Below are positions 1-11,994 of a stretch of DNA of 64,000 nt, in pieces. The number at the start of each line of letters is the position of its first letter. The stretch's first letter is position 1. Source of the DNA: Astropecten irregularis (taxonomy: Eukaryota; Echinodermata; Asteroidea; Paxillosida; Astropectinidae); the NCBI GenBank assembly GCA_963971285.1, contig OZ020265.1:3140270-3204269 (forward strand), read 5' to 3'. Made by a program: the position numbers and the translations under genes. Below the pieces are notes generated by a model. That model did not search any database, had not been told where the DNA came from, and saw only the letters and a program-made list of their open reading frames with translations.

Positions 1-41
1 AAAATCAATAAATGAAATGAAATAAATGAAATGAATGAACT
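1..41 (+). repeat. 3' tail of a non-LTR retrotransposon cut by the window edge
   Basis: The first bases are an AATGAAATGAAATAA-type microsatellite. The same stretch occurs at about 11528-11565, where it is the 3' tail of a complete LINE insertion. The window therefore opens inside the tail of another copy at the preceding array junction. Tails of this simple-repeat type are usual for CR1/L2-group LINEs. Confidence 0.75.
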
Positions 42-316
42 TGCTGGAAGTATCTTCGGTAATTATACTCATGCATGATCAGTGTGGTAGCCATGCTGCT
101 ACTTTACTCAGTCCGATAGCAGCCATACATTTATTAAGCATGCCATAGTTATCTAAGGCTGGTTGCTCAATATTCCATTGACAGAAACAAACATCTCTGT
201 TCGGTTTCATATATTACATCAAAAAGGTCAGAAACATCTACAGGGATTATTCATTAATTGTGAAGATTTAAAGCTGGACTTATAGTCACCAACATGCAAG
301 TACTATTGGGCACAAT

Positions 317-463
317 GGGTCGATTTTACCAAACTCATCGCAACTTAATATCAATCGTAGGACTTATGATGCATTGAAACCCTACGTAGGATAAGTAGGA
401 TACGATGGGTTATCCTTCGTAACTCAAGTTACGGTCGATCGCAGGGCTTCGTGAAATCGACCC
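317..463. mobile_element. MITE with GGGTCGATTT termini, unit A
   Basis: The 147 bp element has inverted ends, GGGTCGATTTTACCAA at the left and CTTCGTGAAATCGACCC at the right. Clear copies lie at 11848 and 25409, a truncated one at 32681, and an independent inverted copy at 50187 outside the array. The independent copy shows that it is a mobile family and not just part of the duplicated unit. The superfamily was not determined. Confidence 0.75.
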
Positions 464-2116
464 ATGGTACCACAACAAATCACCCATAATGCAAACATTC
501 ATACAAACTAAACCCAACTGCTACAGTAACATGTAAATACATGTCATAACACCAACGCTAACATATGACACTTTGATTTGCCATAGTTTGTACATACACC
601 GTCTCCTTTGAGTATACCCTGAAATATTAAATTGAGCAATTATTATTTCCTGGTCAAGTGATGATCATTTCTACACAACCTCAATTTTTCGATATGTAAT
701 TACCACGTCTTTGAAACCATACAATAAACCAGTCCACGCATTATAAACTGTGTCCAGCATTGTTATTCTTAGTACGTTCATAACCATCACTCAGTAAACC
801 TTAATGTCCAAACAGCTGTATAGTGTTTGGCAATGAACTATTTCATGCTTAGGATGACAGACAATTGATGACGTAAATATGAAATTTATACATGTGAATA
901 AAGTGGCGGCAAAATAGGGTTTGAATCCAAGTAAGCAGCCTTTCACAGTATGACAATCAATCAACAACTATCCAAGCAAGGAATCAAGCAATCAATAATT
1001 GAATTAACCATGCACCGACTAACATAAACCGATAACCATGAAATATAAACAAAAAACAAATCCCAAGCAACCGCGGCTAGTTCCATGTAGCTTGCTTATA
1101 GCCCATGGTTCATGTTAATGGTTGATTTTCATTCCATGCGGCTGAGCTGCTCATTAAGAACAGAAAACAGTTTAATATTTTTACGCATAAGTCAAATCAC
1201 TGGTCACGTTGGTTTTGGTAAGGAAACATCATTCCATTTCTCTACGTATCAGAATGTACATAAACTAACCTCTTTCCCTTATCGCAGTTGGTGGTCACTT
1301 TTTGAGAATTGTGTGTACGTCTTATGCCTCTCTGTTTATATACGTATTGTATCTTGCTTTTGCAACTGGCCAGGTAATGCGTTGGGGGATGTTCAGGAGC
1401 GGTTGTTTCTAATGTGACAGCTTTTTACAAAACAAATTAAACAAACCTAACAACATATTCACTTTTACCATGGCTGTCTCTTTTCAAATCATTAAAGTTG
1501 AACAGAAAAGACTAATCTAGCCGCATGAAGTCGTCTGTAGCCCATCAATGCTAAATGAATGTACACACAATTTGTTGCAATGTTCAATGTATGAGGACGG
1601 TATTGCCATGGTAACCTGTCCTTGAGGGAAACTACAGAGTTATGTTAAATGACTTTGCCATGGAAACTACTTTATCCCTCAGCAGGGGAGCTGTATGTCT
1701 CAAACAAAAAGTCTCTGGTTATATTACAATGTTCTACATTATGGTCCTTTTCATTATCGAAGAAACCCCGAAAATATTCAAGGAAAAACATTATGAAAGA
1801 ACCCTGGCCCCAAAAGAATAACACATCACACAGTGGTTAAAGGTACAATGATGGATACCTTGATCTGCAAGATCATAATTCATTACGCCTATCTGTAATC
1901 AAGCTCATTACTGATCTCGCAGCAGGGGAGCTGCATGTATCAAACAAATCATCCCCTAGTCCTACATTATTGCCCCATATCTCTTGATTGTTTTCATTAA
2001 AGAAAAATAAATTCACATAAACAATTGATGGAAAAATACTTTTGACTTTTGAATAGCAATTTGATAATGTTGCTTTACTGCCGCTCTGTCGACATTTCAG
2101 ATTACCCCATAGCTGG

Positions 2117-2403
2117 GCCCAATTTCATGGAATCCTTTACCGTTAAAAAAATTCTTTGCTTTTAATACGGTATAGCAGGATTCTTTCTGCTTACGGTTAG
2201 CGTATTTGAAAGGAGTGTTTTCTTTTTTGCAACGGTAAGCAGGGAATGTCGGCAGAATGCATATGACAGCCCGTTAACAGAAAATAATCACGGTTACCCT
2301 AGAAATTCTTCGCTAACCGAAAAGTCTTCCTTACGGATTCCATGAAATAGATTTCCCGCGTAGCAATGCACAAAAATAGGCCGCAACGGATTCCATGTTG
2401 GGT
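2117..2403. mobile_element. MITE with GCCCAATTTCATGGAATCC termini
   Basis: The left end GCCCAATTTCATGGAATCC is mirrored by GGATTCCATGTTGGG at the right. An inner copy of the same inverted end (GGATTCCATGAAAT) lies near 2340. The interior carries the self-complementary pieces CGGTTAGCG and GCTAACCG. Copies lie near 13674, 27232 and 34408. A further fragment was moved to 39089, outside the array. There is no coding capacity, so it is probably a non-autonomous DNA transposon. Confidence 0.6.
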
Positions 2404-2756
2404 GCAGGAAGATTCCTAGGTACTCTTTATGAAATAGAGACCATATCATAAATTATTGATGGAAACAATGTTTTTGAAAAGCAGATAGCTTCACTGCTTC
2501 TGTTAACATTTCAGATCACTCTCCCATAAATATAATGCACAACTGTAGTGATATCTGAGGCAGTAGGTATATGCAGTGCTATCATCAACTCCAAGTACAA
2601 TGGGATGTTAAAGGTGAGAGTAAAAAAAAATGTCATGAAATAAAAACAAACCTGTGAAATTTTAGCTCAATAGATCACTGGAAATAGTAGAAAACAGCGA
2701 AATTGTATGGTAGGTCTAATTACAATTGTAAGGTTATGAGATCAAAACTGTTTTCG

Positions 2757-2905
2757 GTCTTTTGTTTTACTCATTTTTCTTATAAATACAGCATTTCAGG
2801 CGGAAACATTATTAACGGTATGTTTGTACCAGGTCCACATCTGTACCCTGTGAGTAATAAATAAATCTCTGAACATTTCTGTTAGGTTTCCTACCAAAAT
2901 ATAAT
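2757..2905. mobile_element. Diverged relative of the TTAA-flanked MITE family
   Basis: The order of sub-motifs (CGGTC, TTTACT, GGCGGAAACATT, TACCCTGTGAGT, CTGAACATTTCTGTT, CCTACCAAA, TTTAAA) follows that of the better preserved TTAA elements at 43112 and 51601. The outer inverted ends are worn. It is an old copy carried in every array unit. Confidence 0.45.
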
Positions 2906-3051
2906 AGTTTCTTTAAACCTTAGGATTGTAACTAAAATTAAGATCGGCAGTTTGATGTGTATATATCTCATGAATGTAAGAAGTTTGAAGCCTAGTTATA
3001 TAATGGAGTCACCTTTTAGCCTTCTCCTCATATTGAACTACAGCAGAACAC

Positions 3052-3114
3052 CACTATAACGAACAAGGAGGGAAACACAGATATTGTCCGTTATAGTGAT
3101 CGTTCGTTATAGTG
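3052..3114. repeat. CACTATAACGAAC inverted-repeat hairpin
   Basis: CACTATAACGAAC at the left and GTTCGTTATAGTG at the right enclose only about 37 bases, and an extra CGTTATAGTG lies inside. The same hairpin is at 14602-14664 and 35352-35414. It is missing from unit C, where the region is deleted. It is either the collapsed ends of a DNA transposon or a very small MITE. Confidence 0.55.
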
Positions 3115-3518
3115 AATAAAAAAGCAATATTGGGTATTTATTTTACTAAAAACTGGGAGTCAAGGATAATTTTAAGCATAGGAGCCGTCCTTAAAGTACG
3201 TATGCAAGAAATGCCGATATTTATACCCGTCCCATACGCATAGCGTACTCAGTAGTCCCCCCCCCCACTCGCTTTGTCACATATTGCTTCTCGTCACCCA
3301 GATGTAATGACAACCTGTGGATTATACACGTTTGGAGATGCACGGTTACTGTAATATGGCTTTGTGCTTGATTAGCCCTTGTGCGCTTGTGCTATCCAGG
3401 GAATTGAGATGGTTTCAGGAATGGGGCCCGATGACCACGGAATATATTAAAGGGATGGTACAGAACTGGTTTTTGCGACAAAATCGTTGCTGACAGTAAA
3501 AGCACATTATGTAATCCA

Positions 3519-3795
3519 ACATGGGAGTCGGGTTGGCGTAGTGGTTCTTTCCTCGCCTTTCACCTCCGTGGACAGGGTTCAAGTCCGGCTCGGTACACAA
3601 GTGGATTGGGTTTTCAGTCCCTGCATGATTCCGTGGGTTTTACCCAGAATATTACTCTGGGGTTTTCCTCCAATTTCTTCTTCTCATCATCTTTCCATAA
3701 CAGGTTTCATCAGGCTTGCGAGCTACAGTGCCTAGGGCGCTTTTGAGGAATCCTTGGTGTCGTTACCGGAAAGAATAAGTAATAATAAATAATAA
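3519..3795 (+). mobile_element. tRNA-headed SINE with META-like central domain, unit A
   Basis: The 5' part has RNA polymerase III promoter boxes: TTGGCGTAGTGGTT resembles an A box, and GGTTCAAGTCC is a B box. A central part (CCGTGGGTTTTACCCAGAA, then CTCTGGGGTTTTCCTCC) resembles the conserved core of META-type SINEs; this was judged by eye. The 3' end is an AATAATAAATAATAA tail. Unit B has the same element at 16033-16305. Unit D lacks it at the matching site near 35776-35791, which supports a true insertion. Confidence 0.7.
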
Positions 3796-4510
3796 CTGAC
3801 AAACCTGTAGAAGTCTGAGGTCAATCAACCATCTGGGTCACGAGAAAGTAGTGAAAACCAGTGAACACATTTCAACGATATTATGCGTTCATAATAAAAC
3901 GCTTCGAAGCGATTTATTCCAATCGGAAAATAGTTTCATTTATTTCTCAACGAATATAGCATTTCAGACAAAAACATTTCATGGGATGTTTTCTCCTATC
4001 ATCACCATTATACTGTGTAAGTTTTATGTGAATCTGTGATCTTGAAGTGTATTTTGTCTTACCAATTCTGTATTATCCCTTTAATTGTGATTTAGTTTAC
4101 TAGCAAGAACCTTTTTAAATGTTGGTTATTTTTATAAATAATTATATCAAATATATCAAATTCTATTGAAATTTTAATAGACACTTAAAATTGACGATTT
4201 TATGGCAATTTTTCCTGATAGGTGCATTTGCATTTCTGTTCCCTTTTACAACAATAGGCAAAACAAAACTTACGGTGATGAGTGGTTTCCTGTAGTAGCT
4301 ACTGTAATCCTATACATTTTCCATTGTTTCTCATTATCCCTTACCCTGCATTATGCTATGACTGTATTAAATATTTACAGTCACACCTTAGTTCTGTATT
4401 GAAGACCTTGTTGGATCTATAGTATTTGGCTCCAATGGAAGATGTTTCATCATATTGTGTGTTTATTGGGCAGGGTAGGGTTGTAATAAAAACCATACTT
4501 ATTGTTTGGT

Positions 4511-4945
4511 GCCCTGAAAAGTCTTTGCTGCAGAAAACTGAATCTGAATGAATTCAGCACATTGAAGTAATTTCTTGAATGTTGTCTTTTCAAGATGTCC
4601 TCATAGGGTCTCTGAAGACTCATTTGGCAGCCAGGTTCCAGTTGCATCCGACCCGTCATATTGGTCATTATATAATAATACCATTATGAAAATAATAAGA
4701 CCAGCTGGGAGTGAGATTTGTTATCATTTGTTTTCCCGATTGAGCGCGCGCAATGCGAGGGAGCGAAGAGACTGAGTGGGGGAGGGGATGTTTGAGGGAA
4801 CTGTGAAGCACCTGGCTGCCAAAGCAAGTCTCCATCAGAGGCCATATGAGGATCACATCTTGAAAAGACAACATTCAAGAAATCATTCCAGAGTGCTCAA
4901 TTCCTTCAGGTTAATTTTTCCACTGAAGCATTGACATTTCAGGGC
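4511..4945. mobile_element. Foldback MITE with GCCCTGAAA ends, unit A
   Basis: The left arm (about 4511-4650) is the imperfect reverse complement of the right arm (about 4800-4945). Shared landmarks are GCCCTGAAA/TTTCAGGGC, TTCTTGAATGTTGTC/GACAACATTCAAGAA and TGGCAGCCAGG/CCTGGCTGCCA. It encodes nothing. Copies lie at 17011 and 36483, with a worn one at 21464. The right-arm motif CACCTGGCTGCCAAAGCAAG also seeds the ~348 bp tandem repeats downstream. Confidence 0.7.
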
Positions 4946-5478
4946 AACTAACTAATGCATAGCCTACCGGTACTCTCTATCTACCAACTGAGTAATATTG
5001 ACATCACCTGACAACCTGGCGGCCACATTGGTGAGAGGCGAGTGCCTATGCACTTTCCACCTATGACCCTATACAAAATATGAACGAAACTGTAAAACAA
5101 ACACACCTTTTTCTTTGTAAAAAGGGCATGTACAACATTCGTCCAGCATTCGAGCTGCAGGCTGCTCATAATTCGATTTGTCATTGAATACAAAGAAACC
5201 TGTGAAATTTTCAGCTCAATTGATTGTTTGAAAGAGTACAAAACGACGAAAAACCGTTACAATTGTTACGCCAAATTGTGTGGGAATAGTTGTCTCAATT
5301 TTTATCTTGCCAACATAAGTAAAAATGTCCCTGTGTTTGAGTTTACTCTTTTCTGGATCAGAGAGTAAAGCAGAGCGTACACTTTCTACAGTCATTAAGC
5401 ACATTATTATGCTTAATGTCCATTTCCTCCTAGCAACAACAAAGTCGACAATATGAACAACGTGCGGTCTGAAACGTA

Positions 5479-6960
5479 TTAAACAACCCCAAAACGTTTT
5501 TCACAGATAGGTTGATATGGCCGTATTGTTCGTTTGTTCGCAAGCCTACTTTTACTCCAGTAATTTAATTTCGCCCATCTGAAACAAAAATCTGAATTGG
5601 CCACCTGGCTGCCAAAGCAAGACTTTAGAGGCCGTATGAGGATCACATCTTTAAAAGACACCATTTAAGGAATTAAAAAAGGACTCGAGGGAATTTAGTC
5701 ACAAATGGTGTCAGAAGTGGGATGGTGGGTAATGATTATTTTAAGTATTAGGCAATGAAGGAAAGAGCTCGGGAAAGACAGAAGTTTCTAAGGTTGAAGA
5801 GAGCAACCGAAGCAGTGGCGCACCGGGGGGGGGGGCTCGGGGGGGGGGGGGGCCTGATAGGTTGCTATGGCTGTATTGTTCGTTTATTTGCAAGCCTACT
5901 TTTTCTCCAGTAATTTAAGTTCGCCCATCTGAAAAAAAATCTGAATTGGCCACCTGGCTGCCAAAGCAAGTCTTTAGAGGCCGTATGAGGATCACATCTT
6001 TAAAAAATAGCATTCAAGGAATTTAAAAAGGACTCGAGGGAATTTAGCCACAAATGGTGTCAGAAGTGGGATGGTTGGTAATGATTATTTTAAGTATTAG
6101 ACAATGAAGGAAAGAGCTCGGGAAAGACAGAAGTTTCTAAGGTTGAAGAGAGCAACCGAAGCAGTGGCGCACCGGGGGGGGGGGGCTCGGGGGGGGGCCT
6201 GATAGGTTGCTATGGCTGTATTGTTCGTTTATTTGCAAGCCTACTTTTTCTCCAGTAATTTTAGTTCGCCCGTCTGAAACCAAAATCTGAATTGGGCACC
6301 TGGCTGCCAAAGCAAGACTTTAGAGGCCGTATAAGGATCACATCTTTCAAAGGGAATTTAGTAGGGAATTTAGCCACAATTTTAGCCACAATTATGAGAC
6401 GTAATAGTCAGAGAAAAGCTGGGAGTGAGATTTGTTATTTTCCCGATTGGGCATGCGCAATGCGAGGGAGTGAAGAGTCCAAGCGGAGGCCAAGAAAAGC
6501 TATTTAATGGAACTGTGAAGCACCTGGCTGCCAAAGCAAGACTTTAGAGGCCCTGTGAGGATCACATCTTGAAAAGACAACATTCAAGGAATTTAAAAAT
6601 GACTCGATAGGGAATTTAGCCACAAATGGTGTCAGAAGTGGGATGGTTGGTAATGATTATTAGCCCAACCTAGGGCTGGATGGCTCAGTTGGTAGAGCGC
6701 CTGTACGGTATTCAGGAGGTCGTCGGCTCGAATCCCGCTCCAGTAAATTTTTCTTTGTTCACTTTTCAATGACTTTAAAATACTCAGTCAGTTTCCCTTG
6801 TGGTTATTTCACGTATAGATTATTTTAAGTATTCGGCAATGAAGGAAAGAGCTCGGGAAAGACAGAAGTTTCTACGGTTGAAGAGAGCAACCGAATCAGT
6901 GGTGCACCCGGGGGGGGGGCTCGGGGGGCTTGATATTATAAATCTTGCAGTTGTGATAAT
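5479..6960. repeat. Tandem ~348 bp repeats with G-runs, unit A
   Basis: The block CTGAATTGG..CACCTGGCTGCC starts near 5592, 5941 and 6288, giving a period of 347-349 bp. Each repeat holds the CCTGGCTGCCAAAGCAAG arm, GGTGTCAGAAGTGGGATGG, AGGCAATGAAGGAAAGAGC, then GCAGTGGCGCACC followed by a run of 9-14 G. The last repeat also holds a SINE. G-run length varies between repeats. Related blocks lie at 18003, 28122 and 37480. Confidence 0.75.
6674..6815 (+). mobile_element. tRNA-derived SINE, unit A copy
   Basis: The head has an A box (TGGCTCAGTTGG) and a 7 bp acceptor-like pairing (GGCTGGA with TCCAGTC in the better copies). This copy has a mutated B box (GGCTCGAATCC; GGTTCGAATCC elsewhere). The anticodon arm is imperfect, with a C where U33 is expected, and the T stem has a mismatch. 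I therefore call it a tRNA-derived repeat and not a working tRNA gene. The non-tRNA tail (CTTTGTTCACTTTTCAATG to GGTTATTTCACGTATA) is shared by the copies at 28989 and 29311. Confidence 0.7.
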
Positions 6961-7189
6961 TATAAATATAATTATTGTAATCCGACTGAATATTATATAT
7001 TAATTAAGGCTTTTGTTTTATATCAATTTATATTATAGGGTGTCGATCTTTCCAGAATCATAGCTGAGAATTATGATCAATTAAAACCAGTGAATCAAAC
7101 TCCAGTGTCCGACTCCAGTCCTTACCTTACCGGAAAGTCACCTTTCCCAACTCCGGGTATCCAGAGCCCGACCCACAGCCAGCGTGCAA

Positions 7190-7405
7190 GCCACCGGCGC
7201 ACCCAGGATTTTGTCTTAGGGGGGCTCAAAGAAAGTTTTTCTCCAACAAAACATTTTGTGCTCCCCCCCCCCTTTCCTCTTCTCCCTTTCCCTCGGCCCC
7301 CCTTTTTTTTTTTGTCTTCATCTTTTTTTTCGTCTTTTTTTTCAGGGACCCTCTTGGGGGGGGGGGGGCTCATGCCCTCCCCCCCCCGGGTGCAAGCGTT
7401 TCGCT
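7190..7405. repeat. C/G-run inverted element
   Basis: CCGGCGCACCCAGGATTTTGT leads into C-rich and T-rich runs, then CAGGGACCCTCTTGGGGGG and a final CCCGGGTGCAAGC that mirrors the left end. Related copies lie at 29816-30040 and, more worn, 18540-18725. The strand asymmetry favours hairpin or G-quadruplex structures. Long apparent reading frames here are low-complexity artefacts. Confidence 0.55.
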
Positions 7406-9092
7406 ACATTAGCTTTACACCAAAGTGAGTAGTATTACATTAAAACCACATATCTCCTCTTTCCAATGATATCTCATTTATGTGAACGGCAGATAAGTTT
7501 AGACGGGTCTAGATTCAAGAGAAAGAAATAGAGAACGCGGTTGGGTCGTTAACATGGGTTACAAAACACGTGCAGAACGAGGTTGCTTCAGTGGAAGCAA
7601 CTGCTGAGAGCAAACTAGTATCAGAGAGTAAAGCAGAGCGTACACTTTCTACAGTCATGAAGCACATCATTATGCTTAATGTCCATTTCCTCCTAGCAAC
7701 AACAAAGTCGACAATATGAACAACGTACGGTCTGGAACGTATTAAATAACCCCCAAAACGTTTTTCAAAGATAGGTTGCTATGGCCGTATTGTTCGTTTG
7801 TTTGCAAGCCTACTTTTACTCCAGTAATTTAATGTCGCCCGTCTGAAGGTTGCACCCAAGTTAATAAACTCCCATAGACAACAGTGAGAAATCCTTATAC
7901 GGGGGGTTCAAAAAAGTCGGCATTTCGTGCGTACGTGCTTTATGTGCGGCCCCTCATTGAAATGGTGCATTTTATTTCCACGCTCCGCCCTTTTGAACAA
8001 TCTTGGATCCGCTCCTTAGAATATGTCGTTTTCTTTGCTTGACTAAGTCATCTTGCCTGGATAGATTATCTCCGTCAATAAGTCGGCTTGTATCGGCTTG
8101 TATATATTGCATGTATGTGGTTATCAGAATAAGTGAAATGGCACTCATGGAGCTCCGTACTATTTGTTATTATAAAACCCAGATTGCCACACGACTGCTT
8201 CTGCTGTCAAATCAATCTAACGTAAAGGTCTACCTATGGAGTCACAAAAAGTGGGGTTTTTCAAGTTTCGTCTTATTCAAGCTCTAGTGATTAACACACG
8301 TCCATTTCAATATTAATCGATGCAATTAGCTCTCCGAGAAAACCCTCTCCAATGGTGCTATAAGCCAACGGAGCATGAAATTCAATTTGATTTTCTCAAC
8401 AATCTGAACAAAAGGCTTTGAATCACGTTGAGCTTATAGAGCTACCCTAACCCACACAGTGTATAGAATTGCTATATTAACTCACGCGGCCAACTGCAAT
8501 AATTAGTCTATATTGGTCTATTGTTACCTGTAAGCAGACCGCCAAGGAAAGTCAGACCACCGAAGCGATAATGATAAAAATAATGAAATATGAAATCAAA
8601 AGGACCCAGATTTGGCACCAACCAAGGTGACTTGAATTATTGAATATTAAACCTGCTGGAAATGGCGTGAGTCTGTATTATATTAAGCTGCACGTGATAC
8701 AGTAGCCTGTTTACGGTTTGATATATTTATTACCGTATCGTAGGGAGGTCAGAATAAACCACTTTTTATTCTATAATTATTTTCTTCATATCAACAGTCT
8801 CCTTCAGTCAGAACCAGGGTAATGTATAAATATTCCTATATTAAGATGATGAGAAATCCCATAATTTAACCAGTGCAAGAAAAAGCACAAATAGCCCAAT
8901 AAACAAACAAGTCCACAACGAAACAAACCAACAAACCAATATACCCAACATGGACGTCAATCCTTTGGTTGTTGATAATTCCGCTTTTCACTTGTTTTAT
9001 CACCCCACTTTAAATTTCCCAAACATTATTTGAAAAAAATACAACAGAATTAACGTGACTTCTCAATTCAAAGGTATTATACTTTAGAACTT

Positions 9093-11565
9093 AGAACTTT
9101 GAATATTGCCGGATTCACAACATTATTCATAACATTATTTGTCCATTTCCATACTTGGCGATTTCACGTTGATTTGAAGTCTAGCAATTTTAGTACCACT
9201 TTAGCCCCTTCACATTTGGCTCAACGTTTGCTTACTATTACTGATATTCTTAATTTTGATCAGCTGGTGACATTTATCACTCATGGTAGTAATTCAACTG
9301 CTAACTAGGGTTCCATAATAGATTTGCTTTTTACAAACAGATCTGACATAATTTCAGATGTTGTTTCCCATCCTGGTCTTGGTAACAGTGATCACAGTGG
9401 TGTCAAATTCCATTTGTTTACCTCGTATGATTACAAAATTGTTAATCGGTCATTTTATCAGTATAAAAAGGCAGATATTAACATTCTGTGTGATACTTTG
9501 TATAGGGTTCCTTGGGATAGCTGTTTCTCAGGAACTGATATTGACGAGGTTTGGATTAGATTCAAAGACCTTCTTTTTGCAACTGTGAAAGATATCGTCC
9601 CTATTGCCAAGCAGAGCTGTAGAAAGAAGCATCCATGGATCTCTACTGAAATTGTTATGTTATCCAAAAAGAAAAACAGGGCTTACCGTGGTGGTAGTAA
9701 TAGTTTGTGTGCTAAATATAAACGAATTCGTAATGATCTGAAATACTTGATTAGACAATCTTACTGTAGTTATGTTCATGACATGGCTTTCAATTGTGCA
9801 TCCAACCCAAACAGTTTTGATCATTCGTTAGTAGCCAACGACGTAAAAGTGCTATTAGGAGCTTTCAAAGTGACTTTGGTGTTATAAGTGATCCTGCGTG
9901 TATTACACAGAATTTCAATCTTATCTTCCAAAGTAATTTCAGCACCCATTCCAACAACCTTAGTGCATTTACATGTGATCACACCAGTTCTGCATTTCGT
10001 CTTTGTGATATTTCCACTAACCCCGAAGAAGTTTTTAAAAAAAATGCTCTCTGAGCTAAACATGTATAAGTCAGCAGGTCCTGACTGTGTTTCTCCCATG
10101 CTTCTCAAACTGGCTCGTGATAGTTTAGCCCAACCGCTTGGTAAACTTCAGTTTAATTTGTCACTTGTTTCTGAAACAGTTCCTCGGGAGTGGAAAGTGG
10201 CTAATATAGTTACTCTATTTAAATCTGGTGATGCCCATGTTATGTCCAATTACAGGCCAATTTCGCTGTGTTCCGTAGTTGGGAAAATTCTTGAAAGGAT
10301 CATTTCTAACCGTCTTATAAATCACATGTATAGAGGCGGGATAATTTATCCCAGTTAACACGGTTTTTTGCCTAAACGCTCTTGTGTCACGCAATTGACA
10401 AGTCTTTATCAAAGTTGGGCTAATGCCCTTGATGTTCCTAATCCACCTCGTATTGATGCCTTATTCATGGATTGGTCAAAAGCATTTGATCGAGTGAATC
10501 ACCAGGTTCTTTTGCATAAGTTACATAAATGGTACTTTCGGTTCATTGCTGAACTGGTTTCAGTCTATACCTCTGTAATAGGACTCAACGAGTTCAATTT
10601 ATGGGTTCATACTCTGATTGGGCTGCAGTGCACTCTGGTGTGCCACAAGGATCTGTTCTTGGGCCTTTGCTATTCAATATCCTTGTATTTGATTTGCCCT
10701 TTTGTGTTATGTCTAATATCAAGCAGTATGCTGATGACACCATCCTATACAGAGTCATAAAAAACCAGGACGATGTGGTGGCACTCCAGAATGACCTGCA
10801 GCACATTCACAATTGGTGTAATCTTAATTATATGGATCTAAACCCTAACAAATATAAACTTATGACAGTGACCCGGGCCAGAAACCCTGATAGAGCACGT
10901 TACACTATTGGCGATCATGTTTTGGAGAGTGTCGATCATTATAAATATCTTGGTGTGATAATTTCTTGGGATTTAAGTTGGAAAAAACACATTAACGTTA
11001 TTGCTTCTAAAGCTACTCGTTTGAACGGTTTCATCGGGAGGGTTGTTAAATCTAGAAATAAACAATGCTTGCCTTTACTCTACCGATCCATAAGTAGACC
11101 CATCCTGGAGTATGCTGCTCCAGTCTGGTGCCCTGCTCTTACGACTCTGCAAGATACCGTTGGAAAAAGTCCAGAGGCGCTTTACACGTTTTTGTCTTGG
11201 TCTGCCCCAAAGGGATTCCATAAATCCTGTCAATGAAATTTCCTATTCTGACAGATGTATTCAGTTAGGGTTACCATTTTTAACTAACAGACTACACTAT
11301 CTTTCTATTGTATTTGTCGTTAAGTGTCTATACAACAAATTTGATATTCCCATTAATGAGTTTGTGCATGTTAACCCTAGACATACTGATGTTGTGAAGT
11401 TTCACCATCAAAGGGTACAAATGCTGCTCATCATTCTTTATTTTATAGATTGCATAGATTATGGGAGTATTTACCAAGATCTTGTAAGAATACAATTGTT
11501 TTATTGTTTTGTCCTTTATTTGTCCTGCAAAAATCAATAAATGAAATGAAATAAATGAAATGAAT
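9093..11565 (+). pseudogene. 5'-truncated, frameshifted LINE (endonuclease end plus reverse transcriptase)
   Basis: This remnant of a CR1/L2-group non-LTR retrotransposon reads through the end of an AP-like endonuclease (GNSDHSG near 9382-9402). It then reads a reverse transcriptase: NYRPISLCSVVGKILERI near 10250, FMDWSKAFDRVNH near 10470 (motif A), SGVPQGSVLGPLLF near 10635 and YADD near 10730 (motif C). The C-terminal region runs past 11500. At least four frames are needed, so it is dead; one stop is a TAG at 9307-9309 where the sister copy in unit C has CAG. It starts abruptly at 9093, ends in an AATGAAATGAAATAA tail, and is flanked by GAACTT at 9087-9092 and 11566-11571. The empty site exists at 25129. 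Confidence 0.85.
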
Positions 11566-11847
11566 GAACTTGCTGGAAGTATCTTAGGTAATTATATACT
11601 CATGCATGATCAGTGTGGTAGCCATGCTGCTACTTTACTCAGTCCGATAACAGCCATACATTTATTAAGCATGTCATAGTTATCTAAGGCTGGTTGCCCA
11701 ATATTCCATTGACAGAAACAAACATCTCTGTTCAGTTTCATATATTACATCAAAAAGGCCAGAAACATCTTCAGGGATTATTCATTAATTGTGAAGATTT
11801 AAAGCTGGACTTATGGTCACCAACATGCCAGTACTATTGGGCACCAT

Positions 11848-11994
11848 GGGTCGATTTTACCAAACTCATCGCAACTTACTATCAATCGTAGGACTTATGA
11901 TGCATTGAAACCCTACGTAGGATAAGTAGGATACGATGGGTTATCCTTCGTAACTCGAGTTACGGTCGATCGCAGGGCTTCGTGAAATCGACCC
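11848..11994. mobile_element. MITE with GGGTCGATTT termini, unit B
   Basis: It is the same 147 bp element as at 317, with both inverted ends intact. It was carried along by the segmental duplication. Confidence 0.75.

Larger units (their letters stand above)
1..11571 (+). repeat. Unit A of a large tandem segmental duplication
   Basis: Bases 42-9092 recur nearly unchanged, in the same order, in units B, C and D; this was seen by eye over many long matches. In order it holds a GGGTCGATTT MITE (317), ~600 bp of unassigned AT-rich sequence, a CCCAATTTCATGG MITE (2117), a diverged TTAA-type MITE (about 2760-2900), a CACTATAACGAAC hairpin (3052), a SINE (3519), a foldback (4511), the ~348 bp tandem repeats (5480-6960), a second SINE (6674) and a G/C-run element (7190). 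Short reading frames such as 1112-1417 are kept between units. That follows from recent duplication and is not evidence of coding. I recognise no host gene. Confidence 0.85.

Noticed and set aside
1112-1417. 101-codon frame kept in units A, B and C as a possible gene
   Set aside because: The units are almost identical at DNA level, so a shared frame is expected. Unit D has replaced half of it, and no domain or consistent splice structure is seen.
6674-6744. Functional tRNA gene
   Set aside because: The A box and acceptor pairing are good, but the anticodon and T stems have mismatches, U33 is replaced, and three copies share a long non-tRNA tail typical of a SINE.
7090-7428. Proline-rich protein across the C/G-run element
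   Set aside because: The frame is produced by homopolymer C and T runs whose length varies between copies.
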